Positions 34,203-40,867 of a stretch of 40,867 nucleotides of DNA are shown here, piece by piece (the stretch's first letter is position 1; every line of letters begins with the position of its first letter). Source of the DNA: Rhodospirillales bacterium. GTDB taxonomy: Bacteria > Pseudomonadota > Alphaproteobacteria > Rhodospirillales > UBA2165. The notes under the pieces are model-generated. The model worked only from the letters and a program-made list of their open reading frames with translations, had not been told where the DNA came from and ran no database searches. Location of the stretch: assembly GCA_028823885.1 (NCBI GenBank), contig JAPPFK010000167.1, positions 1 through 40,867 on the forward strand. Direction: 5' to 3'. The position numbers and the translations under genes are program-made.

Positions 34203-35419
34203 GCCTGCTTGTCCTTCCTGCCGAACAGGCGCTGAAGCAATCCGCCGCTTTTCTCCGGCCGTCCCAGCAGCCGGTCGACCAGCAGCCGCGTCGCCTCGTC
34301 GGCATCCCCTCCGGCGTCCGCGACCGCGCTTTGGCGCGCGCTTTCGACTTGATGGCGCAGCGCTTCCAACTCGGTGGCGCTCTCGGTCCCGGCGTTCCGC
34401 AAATAGCGGTTCACGGCCTCTTCGAGGATCGACCAGCCGGTTTCCGCCTCGGCCTCCCGCTGCCGGCGGCCCTCCCGCGCCACGCCTTCCAGGTCGTTAA
34501 GCGAGTACCGGAACGCGTCTTCCAGGCGGTCGACGGCGGGGTCGACATCGCCGGGGACGCCCGTATCGATGAGCAGTACGGGGCGGTGCCGGCGGGCCCT
34601 GATTGCGGCAAGCATGGCCGGCTCGTCAATGACATAGCGGCGCGTGTTGGTCGCCGTCAGGACGATATCGGATTTTTCGAGCAGGGACGGCAGCCGATCC
34701 AAATCGTCTACATGGCAGTTCAGGGAAGTCGCCGCGTCTTCGGCGCGCTGCAGGTTTGAATGAACGACCGTGAGGTCCTTGAGGCCGGCCCGCCGCAGGC
34801 TGTCCGCAACCTGAATGCCGAGCTCCCCGACGCCGATCAGCAGCGCCGAGCAGCCGTCCGGTTTGCCATGCAGGTCGCGTGCGACGCGCACCGCGGCGCC
34901 GGCGATGGATGCCGGCCGCTGATCGAATCCCGCGGCCCGGCCGACCTGCTCGGCGGCCTCGTAAGCGGCGCTCAGGAGCCGTTGGAGGGCCGGCCCATCC
35001 ATTCCGAGTTCCGCGGCGCGGCGGTGGCTGGCCCGCAACGCGGAGCGAAGGGCGGGCTCGCCGATGATCAGGCCGTCAAGCGCCGAGGCTTCGGCAAAGA
35101 CATGCCGGATGGCCTTCTCATCGGTGATGACGTAGAGCTGCTCCTCGGCCTCCGCCGCGCTCAGGCCCGCCCGGTCGGCCAGTATCCGAGCGACGTTCGG
35201 GGCGATGGATTCGCAGTCGTCATGCAGCGCCAGCACCTCCACCCGGTCATCGGTGGACAGGTAGAGAGCCTCACGGATATCGGCTTCCCGCAACTGATCG
35301 GCCAGCCCCGGCAACGCACCCTCATCCATGTGCAGCCGGTCGCGCACCGACATGGTGGATGACCGGTGATCGGCCCCGATAATGAGCGGTTTGACGATGG
35401 AGGTGTCTGTCTCGTTCAT
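34199..35419 (-). CDS. Glutamyl-tRNA reductase homologue lacking the catalytic cysteine
   Basis: A 406-residue protein with the full GluTR layout: N-terminal [18 protein letters not shown] (compare GlnHxx/ASVxxRE), a Rossmann domain [47 protein letters not shown] and a C-terminal dimerisation helix set. However, the hallmark S-T-C-N-R-x-E segment reads S-T-D57-D58-R-V-E, and the GEPQILGQ loop reads GEPALRSAL. The nucleophile that attacks glutamyl-tRNA is thus missing. Alphaproteobacteria generally make ALA through ALA synthase, so this is more likely a repurposed relative than a heme enzyme. ATG 35419 is preferred to GTG 35443, which overlaps hisS. The gene lies 16 bases after hisS and overlaps prfA. 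Confidence 0.85.
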   Translation of the reverse strand: MNETDTSIVKPLIIGADHRSSTMSVRDRLHMDEGALPGLADQLREADIREALYLSTDDRVEVLALHDDCESIAPNVARILADRAGLSAAEAEEQLYVITDEKAIRHVFAEASALDGLIIGEPALRSALRASHRRAAELGMDGPALQRLLSAAYEAAEQVGRAAGFDQRPASIAGAAVRVARDLHGKPDGCSALLIGVGELGIQVADSLRRAGLKDLTVVHSNLQRAEDAATSLNCHVDDLDRLPSLLEKSDIVLTATNTRRYVIDEPAMLAAIRARRHRPVLLIDTGVPGDVDPAVDRLEDAFRYSLNDLEGVAREGRRQREAEAETGWSILEEAVNRYLRNAGTESATELEALRHQVESARQSAVADAGGDADEATRLLVDRLLGRPEKSGGLLQRLFGRKDKQA

Positions 35420-35435
35420 TGGCCTGAATCGCCGG

Positions 35436-36683
35436 CTAGCCACGGTACTTTTCGAGCGGTGCTCGGATGTCGGCCAAGGGTACCTCGGATTGTTCGCCGG
35501 AATCCATGTCCCGCAGCGTCACCGTGCCCCGCGCCAACTCGTCGTCGCCCAGCAGCAGCGCCGCAACGGCGCCAAGCCTGTCGGCGCGCTTCATGCGCCT
35601 GGCGAGGTTGCCCGAGTACCCCATCTCGATGACGAAACCCGCGGCGCGCAAGCCATGAGCGATCTTGATCATCTCCGCGTTGGCGGCGTCGCCGACGGGA
35701 ATCAGCGCAATTGGCCGGCATTTGGGCTCACCGTCCTCGACCAGCAACGACAGCCGCTCGACGCCCGCGGCCCAGCCGACCCCCGGCGTGGCGGGCCCGC
35801 CCGTCGGCACCCGCGTGCCCGCGTAACGCCCGCCCCCCCGCACCGCGCCCAGTGCGCCCCGCGCCCTGGGGGTGAACACGAAGGCCGTATGGCAGTAGTA
35901 ATCGAGACCCCGCACCAGGGTTGGATTGAGCGTGTAGGGGATGTCCAGGCTTTCGATTCCCGCCAAGACCTCGTCGAAGAACGAGCGCGAATGGCCGTTC
36001 AGGCTGTCCCGAAGGATCGGGGCATTGGCGACGATTTCCCGGTCTCTTGCGTCCTTCGAATCCAGCACGCGCAACGGATTGCGGTCGAGCCGCTCGCGGC
36101 TGTCCTCGGAGAGCGCGTCGCCGTGGGAACTCAGATAATCGACCAGCGTCTCCCTGTAGGCCAGGCGGGTTTCGGCGTCGCCAAGGCTATTGATTTCAAG
36201 GGTTACCGCGTCCGCGAGGCCCAGCTCTCTCAGGAAATTGTAGGCGAGGGAGATGACCTCGATGTCTCCCGTCGGTTTGTCGACCCCCATGAGTTCGACG
36301 CCGACCTGGCGGAATTCGCGCCATCGGCCCTTCTGCGGCCTCTCGTAGCGGAACATGGGACCGCGATAAAAAAATTTGAGCGGCAGGTTCTGCTGGAGGC
36401 CGTTGGAGATGTACGCCCGGGCCACGCCGGCCGTGCCTTCGGGACGCAGGGTGATCTTATCGCCCCCCTTGTCCTCGAAGGTGTACATCTCCTTGGTGAC
36501 GATGTCCGAGGTGTCGCCCAGCGTCCGGCTGAACACCTCGGTAAATTCGAACACCGGCGTGGTGATCTCGCCGTAGCCGAATCGCTCGGCCACATGGTAC
36601 GCGGTTTCCTCGACCCGCCGGTAACGCCGGTTATCGTCTGGGAGAATATCGTGGGTGCCGCGGACGGGGTTCAAGCTGGGCAT
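35436..36683 (-). CDS. hisS: Histidyl-tRNA synthetase
   Basis: A 415-residue class II aminoacyl-tRNA synthetase charging tRNA-His. Motif 2 region FRYERPQKGRWREFRQVGVELMG is intact, with ITLRPEGTAGVAR before it, and the histidine-A motif is GLDYYCHTAFVF. Motif 3 lies in GGGRYAGT...TPGVGWAAGVERLSLL. The C-terminal anticodon-binding domain runs from about residue 320. The downstream GluTR-like gene follows after 16 bases, so they share a transcript. Confidence 0.97.
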   Translation of the reverse strand: MPSLNPVRGTHDILPDDNRRYRRVEETAYHVAERFGYGEITTPVFEFTEVFSRTLGDTSDIVTKEMYTFEDKGGDKITLRPEGTAGVARAYISNGLQQNLPLKFFYRGPMFRYERPQKGRWREFRQVGVELMGVDKPTGDIEVISLAYNFLRELGLADAVTLEINSLGDAETRLAYRETLVDYLSSHGDALSEDSRERLDRNPLRVLDSKDARDREIVANAPILRDSLNGHSRSFFDEVLAGIESLDIPYTLNPTLVRGLDYYCHTAFVFTPRARGALGAVRGGGRYAGTRVPTGGPATPGVGWAAGVERLSLLVEDGEPKCRPIALIPVGDAANAEMIKIAHGLRAAGFVIEMGYSGNLARRMKRADRLGAVAALLLGDDELARGTVTLRDMDSGEQSEVPLADIRAPLEKYRG

Positions 36684-36820
36684 CGGGGTTCTTTCGATTC
36701 TGGGCGCGTCTTGTCATCGCTAGGCGGGTTATAGCCCCGTGAACGCCGAGGTGCCAGACATGGGCAATCCGGCGACGGCGCGCCGCCCGGCGGGCACTCG
36801 ACGATCTGCGGCAAGGATAG

Positions 36821-38215
36821 CTATTCGACGACGGCGGTGCCGTCCTTGAGGCGGTCGGGTTCCAATGCGACGTGGCGTCGGACGGTACCGGGATCGCCGA
36901 TGGAGGGCACCACCTCGCCGTCCACGGTAATCTCCAGCGCGCCCGCATTGCCGGTCATCAATACCAAGCCCGGCCGGTTGGGGACCTCGTAGACATCACC
37001 CGCCTTGAGAAGCCGGGTCATGATCGACTGGTTTTCCGTATCGTCGCGCACCTGAACCCAGCTCGCGATCTTGGCGCGGACAACGATGCGGGGTTCCTCT
37101 TCGGTAACCGCGGAAGCGGGCGTTTCGTCGGCGGTCGCCGGCTGCACGGCGGCAATCTGCGTTTCCGCCGGTTCAGTGGCCGGTTGGCCGGTATCGTTCA
37201 GCGCCACTTGCGTCGGGTCGGGTTCCGGCGCCGGCTCGCTCGCCGCGGGGGTGTCCGGCATCGCCGGCGGTTCGGGCGCAGCCGCGGCGCCGATCTCGGC
37301 CGTCTCGGCAGCGGGTTCGGTGCTCGCTTCGGCCATTTCAGGCGCGGGCCTGGGCTCGGTGGCGCCAGCCGGGGCCGTTTCGACGGCTTCCGAGTTTGCG
37401 GCAGGTGCCGTCTCGGAGACTGTTGCATCCGTTTCCGCCGTTGGCGGCGGCGGGGCCTCGACGGCCTCGGTCACTTCGGGCGGCGCGGGTTCCGCCGGTG
37501 GTTCAACCGCCGTCTCAGGGGCGGAGGCAACGATGGCGGGTGTCTCGACCGGCCCAGGGGCGGAGGCAACGACGGCGGGTGTCTCCACCGGCTCAGGGGC
37601 AGCGCCCGGCGCATCGGAAGAGGCCGGTGCCGCGGTGAGCGCCGTTTCCGTGACCTCGGGGTCGGCCGCGGGACTTTGGGAGGTCTCCGGCGCATCGGTG
37701 ACCGGTTGCACGCTGGCCGCGTTCGCCGCGGCTGCCGGTGCCGTTTCCTGAGCGGCCTCGGGCTGAAGCCGGGACGGCACCGGCGTGACCACTTCGGCGA
37801 CGAAACGGTCTTGGGTCGACAGGAAATACCAGCCGCCGTAGCCAAGCGCGGCGACCAGAACGCCGACCATCAGTACGGCGCCCCGCGGCATCCCGTGTTG
37901 GGGGATGAAGGAGGGGAAGCTGAGTTCCGCGGGCTGGTCGGGAACGCTGGATTCTTCCTTGAACCGGCGTACCACATCCTCGCCGTCCAAATCCAAATAC
38001 TCGGCGTAGCCGCGAACGAAACCGACCGCATAGGCGTGACCCGGCAAATCGTCAAACCGGTCTTCCTCGATAGCTTCGATGTACACGCGGCGAATTCGGA
38101 GAGCTGCGGCGATATCTTCCGGTTCTTCGCCGCGCCGGAGCCGTGACGCACGGAGCAGCGCGCCAATCCCGCCGCCGGCTTTCATCTGTTGGGGAAGATC
38201 CGAGTGCGTGTCCAC
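36821..38215 (-). CDS. rodZ: RodZ-like cytoskeletal membrane protein (HTH-25 + DUF4115)
   Basis: A 464-residue single-pass membrane protein. Residues 14-85 form the RodZ-type HTH (IGALLRASRLRRGEEPEDIAAAL...YAVGFVRGYAEYLDL) that binds MreB at the inner face. A transmembrane helix follows (~113-131, GAVLMVGVLVAALGYGGWYFL), then a long Ala/Pro/Glu/Thr-rich linker to about 370, and a C-terminal DUF4115 beta domain (IVVRAKIASWVQVRDDTENQSI). The linker includes nearly identical repeats (ETPAVVASAPGPVETPAIVASAP), and length variation there is expected. The start is ATG 38215; 199 bases separate it from ptsP. Confidence 0.92.
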   Translation of the reverse strand: MDTHSDLPQQMKAGGGIGALLRASRLRRGEEPEDIAAALRIRRVYIEAIEEDRFDDLPGHAYAVGFVRGYAEYLDLDGEDVVRRFKEESSVPDQPAELSFPSFIPQHGMPRGAVLMVGVLVAALGYGGWYFLSTQDRFVAEVVTPVPSRLQPEAAQETAPAAAANAASVQPVTDAPETSQSPAADPEVTETALTAAPASSDAPGAAPEPVETPAVVASAPGPVETPAIVASAPETAVEPPAEPAPPEVTEAVEAPPPPTAETDATVSETAPAANSEAVETAPAGATEPRPAPEMAEASTEPAAETAEIGAAAAPEPPAMPDTPAASEPAPEPDPTQVALNDTGQPATEPAETQIAAVQPATADETPASAVTEEEPRIVVRAKIASWVQVRDDTENQSIMTRLLKAGDVYEVPNRPGLVLMTGNAGALEITVDGEVVPSIGDPGTVRRHVALEPDRLKDGTAVVE

Positions 38216-38414
38216 GGTGCCGAGCCCCTTGACTGTTCGCCTCCTATGCGCGATCGGGAATCATCAAGGCCGCCCAGCCTTGGACGAACCGGCTGCCCGT
38301 TTCGCAGCGCAAAAAAACGACAAAAATCTAAGTATCGCCACTATTTGCGAGAATTTACCGCCATCGAGTCTTGAGTACAAGTTTTCTCTATGGTCCACGG
38401 CCCGGGACGGTTCC

Positions 38415-40688
38415 TTAAATCATCACTCCATGATCAATTGCGAATTCCCGGAGTTTTTCACGAAGGCTGTGTACGGGCATGGATTGCAGCGTTTGGATGT
38501 ATTTCGAGATATCGCCGTAGTTCAGGCTGCGGATCATGGTTTTGACCGGTCCGATGAATGACGGCGCCATGGAAAGGCTGCGAAATCCGACACCGATCAG
38601 CGCCATGGCGTCCAAGGGCCGGCCCGCCATTTCCCCGCAGAGGCTGATCGGAATCCCGGCGTCGTCGCACCGCGCGGCAAGGCCGCCCAAAAACGACAGG
38701 CCCGCCGGCGAAAGCGCGTCATAGCGATCGGCGATCCGCGGACTTCCGCGGTCGCTGGCGAACAGAAATTGAAACAGGTCGTTGCTGCCGACCGAGATGA
38801 AATCGACCCGTTCCAACAGCGCATCGAACTGAAACGCGAGCGCCGGAACCTCGAGCATGGTGCCGACATGCAGCTGTTTCGGCAGCGGCCGGTTGCGTTT
38901 TTCCGCACGTTCGAGTTCACGATCCAGGAGTGCCCGCGCGGCATCGAACTCCGAAACTTCCGTGATCATCGGAAACATCAGCGACAAGTCACGATCTCCC
39001 GCGGCCCGGATGAGGGCGCGGAATTGGTGCCTGATGAGAACCGGCTGATCGAGCGCCACCCGGATTGCCCGCCAGCCCATGGCCGGATTTTCTTCGTCGA
39101 AACTGCTCCAATAGGGCAGGCTCTTGTCGCCGCCGATGTCGAGGGTCCGGAAGACCACCGGCTTCCCGCCGCTCAGGTCCAGCACGCGCTCGTAGAGCGC
39201 CGATTGCCGGTCGACGTCGGGATACTTGCTGCTTTCCATGAACGGGATTTCGGTCCGGAACAGGCCGATACCGTCCGCGCCGGTCTCGTCCAGGCTCTGC
39301 AGATCGGCGAACAGGCCCGCGTTGATGTTGAGCGAGACGGTGACCCCGTCCTTGGTCTCGGCGGGGACGTTGCGGAGCGAGGCATATGCCGCCACGCGCC
39401 GGGCGCGGGCGCGGAGGGTTTCGGTGAACGCCTGCTGGACATCCTCGGCCGGGCGGATATGGGCTTCCGCCTCGTCGGCATCCACGATGACGATGTCGCC
39501 GGGCTCGACATTGTCGAGCAGGTCGGTGGCCCGACCGATCACCGGAATGTCGAGGGCGCGGGCGACGATGGCGACATGGGTGGTCGCCGAGCCCTCCTCG
39601 AGGACCAGGCCGCGCAGCCGGGTCCGATCGTAATCGAGAAGCTGTGCCGGACCCATGTTGCGGGCGACAAGGATGATGTTTTCGGGGAGCTCCCATTCGG
39701 GGCCGATGTCGTCTCCCTCGGTTCCGGTCAGATGCTGGAGCAGACGATTGGCGAGGTCCTCGAGGTCGTGCAGCCGCTCGCGCAAATAGGGGTCCCGCTG
39801 ATTCCGGAACCGGGCGCGGGTGTCGTTGTGGACCTTTTCCACCGCCGCTTCGGCCGTCAGGCCGCTGTCGATCGCCTCGCCGATTCTGGCGAGCCACCCC
39901 GCATCTTCGGCGAACATGCGATAGGTTTCGAGAATATCCCGGTGTTCGCCGCCGTTCGCCACGTCGGTCGCCTGGAGCATGGCGTCGATGGCGCCGTGCA
40001 TTTCGTCGACCGCTTCCCTCAGGCGCTGCTGCTCTTCCTCCGGATTGTCCGAAACCAGTCTTTCGATGACGAACCGGGGCTCGTGAAGAACCGCTTCGCC
40101 CATGGCGACGCCCGCGTTCAGCCTGACGCCTCCGATGGTGACCGGCAGCAGTGATGCGCCCTCCACGGCGTGCAGTTCCTCGGCGCTGATCAGCTCGCCG
40201 GCGGCGATCAGTTCGGCGATCACCATGGCGACCGTCTCGAGGGTCTCGGCCTCTTCGTCGGTGTAGTGACGCTGGGTCCGGTTCTGCACCGCCAGCACCC
40301 CTTGGACCCGGCCGCCGCGGAGGATCGGGACGCCCATCAGCGAGTTGTAGATCTCTTCGCCGGTCTCCGGCCGATAGGCGAATTTCGGGTGGCTCTGCGC
40401 ATCGGAAAGCGCCATGGGACGGGCGTTGGCGGCGATGGTGCCGACCAGTCCCTCGCCCATTTGAAGGCGGGTATTGTGGACCGCCGTGGGTTTGAGACCG
40501 GTTGCGGTGAAAAGCTCCAGCACTTCGCCGGCCCGCAGGACATAGATCGAGCACACCTCGGCGACGAGGTCGGTGGCGATGATGCCGGCAATCTTGTCCA
40601 GACGCTCCTGGGCCGAACCTTCACCCGCCATGGTGTCGCGAAGGCGCGCCAATAAACGTCGGGAACCTGTGAGCGGTACTCGTGCCAT
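38415..40688 (-). CDS. ptsP: Nitrogen-PTS phosphoenolpyruvate-protein phosphotransferase (EI-Ntr)
   Basis: A 757-residue enzyme that starts the regulatory nitrogen phosphotransferase cascade by moving phosphate from PEP to NPr (PtsO). The N-terminal GAF domain (~25-165, EVCSIYVLRAGEVLELFTATGL) is the mark distinguishing EI-Ntr from sugar-PTS EI. The PEP-utiliser N region (~190-300), the active-site histidine in LEEGSATTHVAIVARAL, and the C-terminal TIM-barrel (GIGLFRTEIPFM..., VGSNDLFQFLFASDR, LCGEMAGRP with the catalytic Cys) follow. The start ATG 40688 has AGGCAGGTAA upstream. The 179 bases to the window end show no gene I can support. Confidence 0.96.
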   Translation of the reverse strand: MARVPLTGSRRLLARLRDTMAGEGSAQERLDKIAGIIATDLVAEVCSIYVLRAGEVLELFTATGLKPTAVHNTRLQMGEGLVGTIAANARPMALSDAQSHPKFAYRPETGEEIYNSLMGVPILRGGRVQGVLAVQNRTQRHYTDEEAETLETVAMVIAELIAAGELISAEELHAVEGASLLPVTIGGVRLNAGVAMGEAVLHEPRFVIERLVSDNPEEEQQRLREAVDEMHGAIDAMLQATDVANGGEHRDILETYRMFAEDAGWLARIGEAIDSGLTAEAAVEKVHNDTRARFRNQRDPYLRERLHDLEDLANRLLQHLTGTEGDDIGPEWELPENIILVARNMGPAQLLDYDRTRLRGLVLEEGSATTHVAIVARALDIPVIGRATDLLDNVEPGDIVIVDADEAEAHIRPAEDVQQAFTETLRARARRVAAYASLRNVPAETKDGVTVSLNINAGLFADLQSLDETGADGIGLFRTEIPFMESSKYPDVDRQSALYERVLDLSGGKPVVFRTLDIGGDKSLPYWSSFDEENPAMGWRAIRVALDQPVLIRHQFRALIRAAGDRDLSLMFPMITEVSEFDAARALLDRELERAEKRNRPLPKQLHVGTMLEVPALAFQFDALLERVDFISVGSNDLFQFLFASDRGSPRIADRYDALSPAGLSFLGGLAARCDDAGIPISLCGEMAGRPLDAMALIGVGFRSLSMAPSFIGPVKTMIRSLNYGDISKYIQTLQSMPVHSLREKLREFAIDHGVMI

Positions 40689-40867
40689 TTACCTGCCTGC
40701 GTGGGGTGTGCGGCCAGCGCGCCGAAGGACGTCCCTGCCGCGCTTCCTGGCCGCTTAAACCGTCGCGCGATGAAAGCCGTTTTGCAATCGGCATTTGGCC
40801 CGGGCGGCGCTTGAGCGGCAGCGCCCGCCGCGCACCCGCGGAGACGGTCCCCGAACCGCCGCCCGGC

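Noticed and set aside
36872-38146. 424-aa Gly/Arg-rich ORF antisense to rodZ
   Set aside because: Its composition comes from the Ala/Pro-rich rodZ linker read in reverse; no motif.
40689-40867. Open minus-strand frames from the right edge to ptsP
   Set aside because: Two frames are open over the short stretch but neither translation shows recognisable features, so no partial gene is claimed.

Overview
The window looks like a chromosomal segment of a GC-rich alphaproteobacterium, most likely Rhodospirillales or a close relative. This is inferred from gene content: a class I PHA cluster with PhaR and phasin, FdxA next to CarD, a SUV3-like helicase joined to an S4 protein, DUF4167, EI-Ntr (PtsP), and the clpB / DUF4167 / prmC / prfA / ptsP neighbourhood. 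Nothing shows recent horizontal transfer: there is no integrase, transposase, phage gene or CRISPR array. Most protein-coding genes abut or overlap by a few bases.

Layout. 1-6.8 kb: the end of a possible ribosome-hibernation factor, an isoaspartyl methyltransferase, a TPR protein, a GNAT acetyltransferase, a ketopantoate reductase-like gene (minus) and a long helicase overlapped by an S4 RNA-binding gene. 6.9-12.5 kb: TerB-like protein, 7Fe ferredoxin, a CarD regulator with a histone-H1-like tail, a metallophosphatase-fold protein whose metal motifs are eroded, a SLOG/YpsA-like protein, then (minus) a nuclease-fold protein and an M48 lipoprotein peptidase. 12.6-18.2 kb: proline iminopeptidase, tRNA-Arg(CCU), a GFA protein, a PEP mutase/isocitrate lyase-fold enzyme, a glutathione transferase, an OmpR-type regulator divergent from a REC-Hpt protein, and a Nudix-fold protein without its catalytic glutamates.

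18.3-24.8 kb is a complete polyhydroxyalkanoate module. phaB-phaC-DUF6489 and phaP lie on the minus strand; phaR, phaJ (MaoC) and phaA lie on the plus strand. Thiolase and reductase make (R)-3-hydroxybutyryl-CoA, MaoC can feed in (R)-hydroxyacyl-CoA from beta-oxidation, PhaC polymerises, phasin coats the granule and PhaR senses it. The phaP-phaR intergenic region carries three TTTTGCA-N-TGCAAAA palindromes placed over plausible promoters, which gives a readable repression circuit. An IclR regulator follows.

25.6-40.7 kb: QueH, an M23 peptidase and ClpB, a MOSC protein, DUF4167, then a minus-strand run ptsP, rodZ, hisS, a glutamyl-tRNA reductase homologue, prfA and prmC. The last three overlap by 4 bases each, so their translation is probably coupled. 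The reductase homologue has Asp-Asp where the nucleophilic Cys-Asn of the family should be.

I do not see a defence island or an obviously new multi-gene machine. The most unusual content is a set of enzyme-fold proteins missing signature catalytic residues (GluTR-like, metallophosphatase-like, Nudix-like, nuclease-like), the CarD-histone tail fusion, and several unexplained inverted or direct repeats in promoter regions. Functions come from reading motifs; no database search was possible.
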